Assembly (NCBI RefSeq): GCF_013265555.1
Contig: NZ_CP041345.1
Coordinates: 1,596,581-1,660,580, forward strand
Direction: 5' to 3'
Origin: Tenuifilum thalassicum
GTDB lineage: Bacteria; Bacteroidota; Bacteroidia; Bacteroidales; Tenuifilaceae
Length of the DNA: 64,000 nt
A program made the position numbers and the translations under genes. Of the stretch, positions 18,261 through 26,710 are shown one piece after another. Every line of letters begins with the position of its first letter. Positions within the stretch are counted from its first letter, which is position 1. The notes below the pieces were generated by a model. It searched no databases. It was not told where the DNA came from and was given only the letters and a program-made list of their open reading frames with translations.

Positions 18261-18336
18261 TGGTGATTCAGCTGGGGCTCGAACCCAGGACCCCATCCTT
18301 AAAAGGGATGTGCTCTACCAGCTGAGCTACTGAATC
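18261..18336 (-). tRNA. tRNA-Lys (anticodon TTT)
   Basis: Full cloverleaf on the minus strand: acceptor GATTCAG/CTGAATC, D arm GCTCAGCTGGTAGAGC, anticodon stem CATCC/GGATG around loop CTTTTAA (anticodon TTT), and T arm CTGGGTTCGAGCCCCAG. The 3' CCA is encoded (18261-18263). A terminator follows directly. Confidence 0.97.
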
Positions 18337-18600
18337 TACCGCTATTTTAAAAGAACTTGTTTCCCTTGTTTCGCGATGCAAAAATAGAGGCTTTCTTTAA
18401 AATGACCAAATATTTTTTCGTTTTTTTTTAAGAAAAATTACTTAGTTTTTGACACTCAGCGAAATAAATTTTTCAACTCGTTGTGTTTATTTTCATTTAA
18501 CACTTATTTATTATCAAATGGCAAAATAAGTGTTAGTTTAGCATGAGTTTTTGAAATTGTTGAATAAAGATTTAAAAAATAAACTAATCAAACTTTACTC

Positions 18601-19425
18601 ATGAAACCATTTAAACACCTTAGAAACAAAGTGGTAGTTATTACAGGAGCTTCATCAGGAATAGGAGAAGCACTAACTTATGAATTTGCCAAATATAAAT
18701 GCAACATAGTTATTGGTGCTCGAGATTTTAAAAAACTATCTGAAATATCAGAAAATCTAAATAATAATGGTGTTAAAGTTATTCCTGTAAAAACAGATGT
18801 TACGCAAGAGCATGATTGCAAAAATCTTATTGACGAAACAGTGAAGGCTTTTGGTAGAATTGATATCCTAATTAATAATGCAGGTGTTTCAATGCGGGCT
18901 CTTTTTAAGGATGTCGACTTAAGCGTTATACATAGGCTAATGGATGTTAATTTCTGGGGAACCGTTTATTGCACAAAATACGCACTTCCATATTTGATCG
19001 ATGCGAAAGGATCGGTAGTAGGAGTTAGCTCCATTGCAGGTTTCCATGGTTTACCTGGTAGATGCGGATATTCAGCATCAAAATTTGCCATGCATGGTTT
19101 CCTTGAAACATTAAGAATCGAAAATTTAAAAAATGGCTTGCACGTTATGATTGCTGCTCCAAGTTTTACAGCAACAAACGTACGCTACTCAGCACTTACA
19201 GCCGATGGCACGCCCCAAGGAAAATCGCCCCGCGATGAGAAAAAGATGCTGACTCCAGAGGAGGTTGCTCAAAAAATCGTTAAGGGTATTGTTAACAAGC
19301 GTAGAAATCTCATCATGGGAATTGATGGCAAAATTTCAGTGCTAGCTCAAAGAATTCTTCCTAAAGTTATCGACCACCTGCTATATCGATACATGGCTAA
19401 AGAGCCTGACTCGCCATTTAAGTAG
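18601..19425 (+). CDS. Short-chain dehydrogenase/reductase
   Basis: 274 aa classical SDR. The nucleotide-binding motif is TGASSGIG near residue 16, followed by NNAGVS, catalytic Ser in VSSIAG, and Tyr/Lys in GYSASKFAMHGF. The C-terminus is extended (LAQRILPKVIDHLLYRYMAKEP), as in DltE/YqjQ-like SDRs that act on lipids or unknown carbonyls. It is soluble and probably NADP-linked. It is alone, 55 bp before a cardiolipin synthase gene on the same strand, which hints at membrane-lipid metabolism but does not prove it. The substrate is unknown. Confidence 0.88.
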   Translation: MKPFKHLRNKVVVITGASSGIGEALTYEFAKYKCNIVIGARDFKKLSEISENLNNNGVKVIPVKTDVTQEHDCKNLIDETVKAFGRIDILINNAGVSMRALFKDVDLSVIHRLMDVNFWGTVYCTKYALPYLIDAKGSVVGVSSIAGFHGLPGRCGYSASKFAMHGFLETLRIENLKNGLHVMIAAPSFTATNVRYSALTADGTPQGKSPRDEKKMLTPEEVAQKIVKGIVNKRRNLIMGIDGKISVLAQRILPKVIDHLLYRYMAKEPDSPFK

Positions 19426-19480
19426 AATTAATCGCTTGTTTTTTAGCCTGATTTTTCCTTACTTAGGTAAAAATTAAGAC

Positions 19481-20956
19481 ATGAACAGTATTGCTCATAT
19501 ATTTGAATCGATATGGGGCCATCTAACAGCTGTACTTTGGATTGTTTATCTCTTTACTGTTCTTTCAACTGCAATAATGATAATCCATGAGAAACGGGAC
19601 CCAGCAAAAACATCAACCTGGGTTCTACTTTTAATTACTCTTCCGATTCTTGGGTTATTACTTTACATTGTTTTTGGCCAAAACCGTAGAAAGGAAAAGC
19701 TTTTTAGCCGTAAGGAAATTCAGGACATTGAGCAAATAGAGTATTTGAGCCATAGGCAAATTATTAGGTTTAAAAAGAAAACCGACGTCCAAGCTAAACT
19801 CGCGGAACATTCAAGCATCATTACTCTCCTTCTAAACAATAGTAAAGCACTTTTAACCGAAATGAACGATGTTTCAATATTTCATTCCGGGAAAGAGGCT
19901 TTTGATTCAATTATCAGCTCGTTATACGCTGCAAAGACTAGTATTCACATAGAGTTTTACATAATAAGCAACGATAAAATCGGAAATCGAATTAAAAACA
20001 TTCTCATAACCAAAGCAAAGGAGGGAGTTAAGGTTCGTGTTCTTTTCGACGATGTGGGTAGCTGGAGCCTGCCCAAAAGGTATGTTAGGGAATTAAAAGA
20101 GGCTGGAGTAGAAATTCATCCATTTATGGAGGTCCGTTTCCCCTTGCTAACCAGCAAGGTTAATTATAGAAATCACCGTAAAGTAGTTGTCATTGATGGC
20201 AAAATTGGATACCTTGGTGGAATGAATATTGCCGATAGGTATATCGAAGGTACCCGACGACTTGGACAATGGTCCGACACCATGCTAAAAATTGAAGGGG
20301 AAGCGGTTCATTCCCTTCAGGTTATCTTTCTTATTGATTGGTTCTTTGTAACAGGCGATGTTGTAAAGGAACGCGAAATGTACTTCCCAAAACCTCAAGT
20401 ATCTGCGTTTCACCCCTTACAAATAGTAACTAGCGGGCCCGATTCCGATTGGGCGAGTATTATGCAGGCGTTTTTCCATGCCATCACCCGAGCAAAAAAG
20501 CATATTTATATTTCTACACCATACTTTATTCCAAACGAAAGCATTTTAACGGCTCTTAAAACATCTGCTCTTAGCGGTGTCGATATTAAGCTGATTCTTC
20601 CGGGCAAATCCGATTCTACTGTAGTTTACTGGAGTTCACTTTCGTATGTTGCAGAACTTTTAGAGGCAGGAATTAACATTTATCTCTACCAGGATGGATT
20701 TAACCATTCTAAAATAATGATGATTGATAGCAGCATTGCTATGGTTGGTTCGGCAAATATGGATATTCGTAGCTTTGAAGACAATTTTGAGGTTGCCGCG
20801 TTTATTTATGACGAAACCATTACTCAAAAACTTGAAAGGAACTTTAAAGCAAACCTTTCAAAGTGTAAACATATTACGCTTGACATCTGGAATGCTCGTC
20901 CCCTAAAGAGTAGCTTTAAGGAGTCGTTAGCCCGTTTAATTAGCCCTCTGTTTTAA
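19481..20956 (+). CDS. cls: Cardiolipin synthase
   Basis: 491 aa. Two N-terminal transmembrane helices (about 12-35 and 42-65) are followed by two phospholipase-D HKD motifs: NHRKVVVIDGKIGYLGG and NHSKIMMIDSSIAMVGSAN, each HxKxxxxD. This is the bacterial ClsA-type layout at normal length. It condenses phosphatidylglycerol molecules to cardiolipin at the inner membrane. The SDR gene lies 55 bp upstream and a porin-like gene 50 bp downstream, all on the plus strand. Confidence 0.95.
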   Translation: MNSIAHIFESIWGHLTAVLWIVYLFTVLSTAIMIIHEKRDPAKTSTWVLLLITLPILGLLLYIVFGQNRRKEKLFSRKEIQDIEQIEYLSHRQIIRFKKKTDVQAKLAEHSSIITLLLNNSKALLTEMNDVSIFHSGKEAFDSIISSLYAAKTSIHIEFYIISNDKIGNRIKNILITKAKEGVKVRVLFDDVGSWSLPKRYVRELKEAGVEIHPFMEVRFPLLTSKVNYRNHRKVVVIDGKIGYLGGMNIADRYIEGTRRLGQWSDTMLKIEGEAVHSLQVIFLIDWFFVTGDVVKEREMYFPKPQVSAFHPLQIVTSGPDSDWASIMQAFFHAITRAKKHIYISTPYFIPNESILTALKTSALSGVDIKLILPGKSDSTVVYWSSLSYVAELLEAGINIYLYQDGFNHSKIMMIDSSIAMVGSANMDIRSFEDNFEVAAFIYDETITQKLERNFKANLSKCKHITLDIWNARPLKSSFKESLARLISPLF

Positions 20957-21006
20957 AATAGCACGATATTTGTTTTAGCAATTACGTTAATTTAAATCTG
21001 AGAAAA

Positions 21007-21654
21007 ATGAAAAAGCTACTATTTATTCTTGTGCTCGTAGGCTTCTCGCTTACATCAAGCGCTCAATTCTTACGCTTTGGCGTAAAAGGAGGTGTGAGTT
21101 CCACTAATGTTAAGTTTGATAAAACAACCATCGACAATGGGGTTAACAGCTATCTCATTGAGCAAGGCGATGCTAAGCTTGGCATGCACCTTGGCTTTTT
21201 TGCTCGTATACAGGTAATGGGCTTTTTTGCTCAACCCGAATTACTCTTCTCACACTCTCAAGGTGAAGTGGTACTCAACGATCTGACTGCTAGTCAGGTG
21301 TATAACGAAACGCAAAAATTCAATAAGGTTGATATTCCCGTTTTGGTAGGATGGAAATTTGGCCCTGCTCGAATAGGCTTTGGTCCAGTAGCAACGGTTT
21401 TGCTTTCTGAAAACGATGGCCTAAAGGACAAGCTTACCGATTTAACAAATCAAACAGTTAAAAACAACTTTAACTCAGCAACTTTTGGCTACCAAATAGG
21501 CTTGGGACTCGATATTCTTAAAAAGGTAACATTAGACGTGAGGTACGAGGGAAATTTAAGCAAGTTAGGTTCTGGCATAACAATTGGTAATAACGAGTAT
21601 TCTTTCGATCAACGAAATCCTCAAATCCTTTTTAGCGCTGGAATTTTCTTCTAA
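21007..21654 (+). CDS. Outer-membrane beta-barrel protein, PorT-like
   Basis: 215 aa. A Sec signal peptide at 1-19 ends SSAQ. The rest alternates hydrophobic and polar residues, with GVKGGVSSTNVKF at the first strand and a terminal strand ending in Phe (PQILFSAGIFF), as in small Bacteroidota barrels of the PorT/OMP_b-brl_2 type. It is probably an outer-membrane protein of unknown role. A terminator follows at 21680. Confidence 0.82.
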   Translation: MKKLLFILVLVGFSLTSSAQFLRFGVKGGVSSTNVKFDKTTIDNGVNSYLIEQGDAKLGMHLGFFARIQVMGFFAQPELLFSHSQGEVVLNDLTASQVYNETQKFNKVDIPVLVGWKFGPARIGFGPVATVLLSENDGLKDKLTDLTNQTVKNNFNSATFGYQIGLGLDILKKVTLDVRYEGNLSKLGSGITIGNNEYSFDQRNPQILFSAGIFF

Positions 21655-21679
21655 TTATTAAAAATGTTATACTTTTCTT

Positions 21680-21708
21680 AAGGTCGCAATTTCTATTGCG
21701 ACCTTTAT
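21680..21708 (+). terminator. Rho-independent terminator after the barrel-protein gene
   Basis: AAGGTCGCAA (21680-21689) pairs perfectly with TTGCGACCTT (21696-21705), 6-nt loop, then a short T-rich tail. Confidence 0.75.
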
Positions 21709-21836
21709 CATGTAAAAACATCAGTTTATACAAAAATTTAATACGTTTAAGGAAATCTTTAACAAATTTATCTTAAAAGCTTGTTTTTAGATGTAAAAAT
21801 TAAAATATTTGATTGAATTTGAATTGGTATATAATA

Positions 21837-23270
21837 ATGTCTCCTGTTACCCTAATATTATCCTTAATTGGAGTAGTAGTGCTATCCTCAAGTGTTACTT
21901 ACTGGTTAGCTTGTAAGGTTAATTTAAAAAACTCATCTAATAAAATTAATTCCAATATTCAATTAAATATGCAGATAGAACAGCTTAGGAACGAAGTTCA
22001 GAATTTAAAAATTAGTAATAAAGATCTTCAAATTAAAAATGATGAGCTGATGAGTGTACTATCAAAAGCGCACCTTGAAATTCAACGTTTAGAAAGTTCT
22101 GTTCATCATGCCAAAATAAAAGCAGAAGAGGCCGATATTTTAAAGTCTAACTTTTTGGCGAACATGAGCCATGAGATTAGAACACCAATGAATGGTATCT
22201 TAGGCTTTGTTCAGCTCTTAAAAGATGAAAATTCTCCTGAAAAGAGAGAAAGGTATATTGATATTATTTACCACAATGGAATGATGCTGGTAAATTTAAT
22301 TGATGACATTATCGATCTCTCAAAAATTGATGCTGGGCAGCTGAGCATTAATCTAGCCGACTGCAATTTAGACAACTTAATGTTTGAAGTGTACACATTC
22401 TTTAATGAGATTAAGTTTAAACAGGAAAAAGAGCACATCAATATAAGGCTATTGAATCTTAACGACGATGAGCGAAATATCCTATATACGGATGCACAAC
22501 GCTTAAGGCAAGTGCTTGTAAATCTTATAAGCAATGCCTTGAAATTTACAGAGAGGGGTAGTATTGAATTTGGATATGTTATTAATGATGAAAATAGCAA
22601 TATTGAGTTCTTTGTAAGAGATACAGGAATAGGAATACCTAAGGATAAGCAAGAGATTATTTTTGATAAGTTTCGTCAGATTGAAGAGGGGTCAACACGT
22701 AAGTATGGCGGAACTGGAATAGGGCTTTATATCACAAAGCATGTAATTGAACTTTTAGGTGGCAGAATCTGGTTTGAATCAGAGGTAGGAAAAGGCACAA
22801 CATTCCATTTTACCTTACCTTATCATGAATCTAAGAGTGTAACCGACGGATCGGTAATCTTCAAGGCAAAAGTTCCTGAATATGATTGGACTGGTAAGAC
22901 CATTTTGATAGCCGAAGATATAGAAACAAACTATAAGTACCTGGCAACCATACTTGCCGATACTAACGCAACATTACTATGGGCAAAAAATGGAAAAGAA
23001 ACAATCGATTTAGTTCTGGAAGGTACAAAAGTAGACCTTATACTTATGGATATTCAAATGCCTCAAATCGATGGTTATCAGGCTACTACACAAATAAGGC
23101 ATCACTTTCCATCACTTCCAATAATTGCTCAAACAGCCTATGCTCTACCTCACGATAACTTGAAATGCTTTGAGGTAGGTTGTAACGATTACATATCAAA
23201 ACCTATTAGTCCAATCCTACTAAAAAAGAAGATAAATGATCAGTTAAACATACGGGTTAAAACGCTTTAA
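21837..23270 (+). CDS. Hybrid sensor histidine kinase / response regulator
   Basis: 477 aa. One N-terminal transmembrane helix is followed by a coiled coil (about 35-95) with no recognisable sensor domain. The HisKA domain has the phosphoacceptor in FLANMSHEIRTPMNG, and the HATPase_c domain has N box NLISNALKF, G1 RDTGIGIP and G2 GGTGIGLYI. The C-terminal receiver has its phosphoacceptor Asp in LILMDIQMPQIDGY and its Lys in ISKPISP. I chose the ATG at 21837; a TTG-started frame begins 24 bp earlier. Its 3' end overlaps kdsA, on the other strand, by 14 bp. It probably passes phosphate to a separate Hpt protein. Confidence 0.92.
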   Translation: MSPVTLILSLIGVVVLSSSVTYWLACKVNLKNSSNKINSNIQLNMQIEQLRNEVQNLKISNKDLQIKNDELMSVLSKAHLEIQRLESSVHHAKIKAEEADILKSNFLANMSHEIRTPMNGILGFVQLLKDENSPEKRERYIDIIYHNGMMLVNLIDDIIDLSKIDAGQLSINLADCNLDNLMFEVYTFFNEIKFKQEKEHINIRLLNLNDDERNILYTDAQRLRQVLVNLISNALKFTERGSIEFGYVINDENSNIEFFVRDTGIGIPKDKQEIIFDKFRQIEEGSTRKYGGTGIGLYITKHVIELLGGRIWFESEVGKGTTFHFTLPYHESKSVTDGSVIFKAKVPEYDWTGKTILIAEDIETNYKYLATILADTNATLLWAKNGKETIDLVLEGTKVDLILMDIQMPQIDGYQATTQIRHHFPSLPIIAQTAYALPHDNLKCFEVGCNDYISKPISPILLKKKINDQLNIRVKTL

Positions 23271-24081
23271 CTACCTCTCTTATCTTCACTAGTCGTTCAA
23301 GTAATCCTTCCAAGTGATTTAAATTTAGCATATTTGCACCATCGGAAAGAGCTTCTGCAGGGTTAAAATGTGTCTCCATAAAAAGTCCGTCGACGCCAGT
23401 TGCTATCGCAGCGCGTGCTATGGTTTCAATCATCTCGGGTCTGCCTCCAGTAACTCCAGATGTTTGATTGGGTTGCTGTAATGAATGAGTTACATCAACA
23501 ACTACCGGGAAGCCAAATGATTTCATTATGGGGATAGCACGAAAATCAACTATAAGATCGTGATACCCAAACATGGTACCCCTGTCGGTGAGTATTACAT
23601 TGTTATTTCCAGAATCAACAACCTTTTGAGCAGCAAATCGCATGGAATCGGGCGAAACGAATTGCCCTTTTTTTATGTTGACAAATTTGCCAGTTTTAGC
23701 AGCAGCTACAAGCAAATCGGTTTGGCGACAAAGGAATGCGGGGATTTGGAGTACATCAACATATTCAGCAGCCATTTCGGCTTCTGGCGCGCTATGTATA
23801 TCGGTTACAATTGGCAATCCGAATTTCTTTTTTACTTCTCCAAGAATTTTAAGTGCCTTCTCATCACCAATTCCTGAGAATGAATCAATTCTTGACCGAT
23901 TTGCCTTTCTATAAGAGGCTTTAAATATGTAAGGTATTTTAAACTTATCAGTTATTTTTGCCACCGTTTCTGCAATCCTAAGCACATTGCTTTCACTTTC
24001 TACCACACAAGGTCCGGCCATTAAAAAGAAATTGTTTGTTTCTAAATGTTTAATGCCAGTGATATTTGCTAAATTACTCAT
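23257..24081 (-). CDS. kdsA: 3-deoxy-8-phosphooctulonate synthase (KDO-8-P synthase)
   Basis: 274 aa, the usual size. It joins phosphoenolpyruvate and arabinose 5-phosphate for the KDO of lipid A-core. Family motifs are LMAGPCVVESE, YIFKASYRKANRSR, VTDIHS, GKFVNIKKGQF, LTDRGTMFGY and VVDVTHSLQQPN. It is cytoplasmic. It sits 10 bp downstream of rarA on the same strand and probably shares its message. The 3' end overlaps the hybrid kinase gene by 14 bp. Confidence 0.97.
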   Translation of the reverse strand: MSNLANITGIKHLETNNFFLMAGPCVVESESNVLRIAETVAKITDKFKIPYIFKASYRKANRSRIDSFSGIGDEKALKILGEVKKKFGLPIVTDIHSAPEAEMAAEYVDVLQIPAFLCRQTDLLVAAAKTGKFVNIKKGQFVSPDSMRFAAQKVVDSGNNNVILTDRGTMFGYHDLIVDFRAIPIMKSFGFPVVVDVTHSLQQPNQTSGVTGGRPEMIETIARAAIATGVDGLFMETHFNPAEALSDGANMLNLNHLEGLLERLVKIREVVKAF

Positions 24082-24091
24082 ATATAAATGT

Positions 24092-25372
24092 TTATTTGTT
24101 GTACTTGTTTTTCCAATAGGCTTTTATCCTACTTGCAATTTCTTGCTCTCGCGGATTGTTTTGAGGTTTATAAATTATTGTCCCCGATAGTTTCTCGGGG
24201 AAGAATTCTTGCTCAATGAAGTTATTATCATACGCATGAGCATACTTATAATCGGCTCCGTAACCAATATCTTTCATCAGCTTAGTAGGGGCATTGCGAA
24301 GATGTAAAGGAACCGGTTGGTTGCCTGTTTTTTTAACAATACTCTGTGCAGCTTTAATGGCATCGTAGGCTGAATTACTTTTGGGACTTGTTGCAAGGTA
24401 AATTGTTGCTTCAGAAAGGATTATACGAGCCTCAGGCATACCAATCATTTGCACAGCTTGAAAACAGCTTGTAGCCATAAGCAGCGCGTTAGGATTCGCT
24501 AGCCCAATATCTTCTGATGCAAGAATAACCAGTCGTCGAGCAATGAACTTAGGATCTTCCCCTCCTTCTATCATTCTTGCTAACCAGTAAACCGCTGCAT
24601 TAGGATCGCTTCCTCGAACCGACTTAATAAAAGCTGATATGATATCATAATGCTGTTCACCATTCTTGTCGTATTGAACTAAGTTCTGCTGGAGAACATT
24701 TATTACTTTCTCGTTTGTTATAACAACTTGATTATCCGAATTATATGTCGATGTAACTAACTCGATTATGTTATAAAGTTTTCTTGCATCACCGCCAGAA
24801 AACCTAAATAACGCCTCTTTTTCTTTCAGTTCAAACTTATATTTCTTAAGTTCTAGATCATTCTCGGTTGCTCTAATATAGAGCTTTTCTAGCTCTTCAT
24901 CGGAAAGAGGCTTAAGAATGTAAACCTGGCATCGTGAAAGTAAAGGTGTTATAACCTCAAACGAAGGATTCTCAGTAGTTGCCCCAATTAGAGTGAATAC
25001 TCCTTGCTCAACTGCCCCAAGCAATGAGTCCTGCTGTGACTTCGAGAATCGGTGAATTTCATCAATAAAAAGAATAGGCGGGGGAGTGTTAAAGAACTTT
25101 TGGGACTTTGCCTTTTCTATTACTTCTCTAACATCTTTCACTCCTGAGCTAATAGCACTCAAGGTATAAAAAGGTCTGTTAAGCTCGTTTGTCACTACTT
25201 TGGCAAGCGTTGTTTTTCCAACTCCAGGAGGTCCCCATAAAATAAATGACGAGATACTGCCCCTATTAATCATTTCACGAATAATTCCATCTTTTCCTAC
25301 AAGATGCTCCTGACCTATGTAGTCCTCTAACTTTTTAGGGCGCATTCGTTCTGCTAACGGGGCATAACTCAT
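24092..25372 (-). CDS. rarA: Replication-associated recombination protein A (RarA/MgsA AAA+ ATPase)
   Basis: 426 aa. Walker A is GPPGVGKT (47-54), Walker B is LFIDEIHRF, sensor 1 is in GATTENPSFE, and the arginine-finger region is LLSRCQVY. The C-terminal MgsA tetramerisation domain has GSDPNAAVYWLARMIEGGEDP and RNAPTKLMKDIGYG. The clamp-loader-like ATPase acts at stalled replication forks. A -7-like TAATTTTG (minus strand, 25389-25396) is 17 bp upstream. It is followed by kdsA. Confidence 0.97.
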   Translation of the reverse strand: MSYAPLAERMRPKKLEDYIGQEHLVGKDGIIREMINRGSISSFILWGPPGVGKTTLAKVVTNELNRPFYTLSAISSGVKDVREVIEKAKSQKFFNTPPPILFIDEIHRFSKSQQDSLLGAVEQGVFTLIGATTENPSFEVITPLLSRCQVYILKPLSDEELEKLYIRATENDLELKKYKFELKEKEALFRFSGGDARKLYNIIELVTSTYNSDNQVVITNEKVINVLQQNLVQYDKNGEQHYDIISAFIKSVRGSDPNAAVYWLARMIEGGEDPKFIARRLVILASEDIGLANPNALLMATSCFQAVQMIGMPEARIILSEATIYLATSPKSNSAYDAIKAAQSIVKKTGNQPVPLHLRNAPTKLMKDIGYGADYKYAHAYDNNFIEQEFFPEKLSGTIIYKPQNNPREQEIASRIKAYWKNKYNK

Positions 25373-25493
25373 AATTTATTTTTTTTTACAAAATTAGGCA
25401 TTTAAAATGTATCTTTACTGTTGCTTCAAAATAAAGTTGATTTTATACTTTTTTTATTATTATTTTGTTTAAAATGACTTAAACCGACATGTT

Positions 25494-26462
25494 ATGAAAA
25501 AATTTAAAGGATTAGTGCTTGCTTCCATACTTCTTGTGCCTATTGCCACTTTCTCACAAGAGGATGTTGTGGATTTTCTTTCTGGAAGCCTTAACGATGC
25601 TAACAAGCTAAGCAAAGCGTATTTGGAACCCTTTGGAAAAAGCTTAGGAATGAGTTTGAACTCTGGTTGGTATAATTCAGCCAACCCTCACGGACTTCTT
25701 GGTTTTGATATTACTTTTACCATGCCAATAACAATTCCAGTTTCATCTGACAAAACCTTTAATATCAATGATTTAAACTTAGAATACTGGGAAGTTAAAA
25801 CAGGAAGCAGCAGCACAACGCCCACAGTAGTTGGAGGTAAATCTAGTTCCACGGTTCTAACCGATAAGCTATCGGGAACAGCCGAACTTAATGTGCCTGG
25901 TGGTGCTAACCTGCAATTTATCCCTGCTCCAATTATTCAGGTTGCTAAAGGCCTCCCGTTTAATACTGAAATAGTAGGTAGGTATTTTCCTAAGGTTAAC
26001 ATTTCTGGAGTTGGCAATTTCGGATTATGGGGGATTGGTATAAAAAATGAGTTCAAGGAGTATATCCCATTTTTTAAACGACTACCGTTTAGCATGTCTG
26101 TTTTTGTTGGATATACACAGTTCACATCTACTTTCGATATAAATAAAGCTCAAAAGCAAAAACTTGAATTCAAATCATCGGGATACACTGCTCGACTATT
26201 GGTTTCTAAGTCAATTCCTGTTCTTACAGTTTATGGTGGGCTTGGGTATAATCACTCTAAAACCGATATCTCTGTTCTAGGAACTTATAACACAGCCGAT
26301 TTGGGAACTTTAACCGATCCCATTTCTTTAAACTTTGCGAACAATGGTTTTGCTGCCAATCTTGGACTAAGGCTTAAGTTGGCCATATTGGCTTTCCATT
26401 TCGACTATTCATTAGGAGAGTACGGAATATTTAATGCTGGTGTTGGAATTAATTTTAGATAA
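25494..26462 (+). CDS. Secreted outer-membrane-type protein of unknown function (DUF6588-like)
   Basis: 322 aa. A signal peptide at 1-21 ends ATFSQ. Next is a short segment (EDVVDFLSGSLNDANKLSKAYLEPFGKSLGMSLNSGW), then beta-rich sequence ending in an aromatic strand (YGIFNAGVGINFR), as in a small outer-membrane barrel. The beginning resembles Bacteroidota proteins that I recall as DUF6588; that label is from memory. It stands alone between the divergent rarA and a terminator. No function can be given. Confidence 0.75.
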   Translation: MKKFKGLVLASILLVPIATFSQEDVVDFLSGSLNDANKLSKAYLEPFGKSLGMSLNSGWYNSANPHGLLGFDITFTMPITIPVSSDKTFNINDLNLEYWEVKTGSSSTTPTVVGGKSSSTVLTDKLSGTAELNVPGGANLQFIPAPIIQVAKGLPFNTEIVGRYFPKVNISGVGNFGLWGIGIKNEFKEYIPFFKRLPFSMSVFVGYTQFTSTFDINKAQKQKLEFKSSGYTARLLVSKSIPVLTVYGGLGYNHSKTDISVLGTYNTADLGTLTDPISLNFANNGFAANLGLRLKLAILAFHFDYSLGEYGIFNAGVGINFR

Positions 26463-26512
26463 AGATTAATTAAGATAAAGCATTTTTTGGTTAATTATTA
26501 CTATTACTATTT

Positions 26513-26548
26513 AAAGATGCATTAGTTATTTCTAGTGCATCTTTTTTT
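26513..26548 (+). terminator. Rho-independent terminator after the DUF6588-like gene
   Basis: AAAGATGCATTAG pairs with CTAGTGCATCTTT (one G-U pair), 6-nt loop, followed by a T run. Confidence 0.85.
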
Positions 26549-26652
26549 TAGCCTGAAGCCTTATCAAAATAAATTAAAATTTCTCCGAGCTCTATAATGA
26601 TTATGCTTGTTTTCACAATCTTCTTATTCAAATATATTGGTTAGTAGTTGCA

Positions 26653-26687
26653 TAAAAAAAGGGTGTCTTTATCCATTTGACACCCTT
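26653..26687 (-). terminator. Terminator of the sensor gene at 26711-29041
   Basis: AAGGGTGTC (26659-26667) pairs with GACACCCTT (26679-26687). On the minus strand it is followed by seven or more Ts. Confidence 0.85.
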
Positions 26688-26710
26688 AGGTTTAAATCAT
26701 ATTTGCTTTA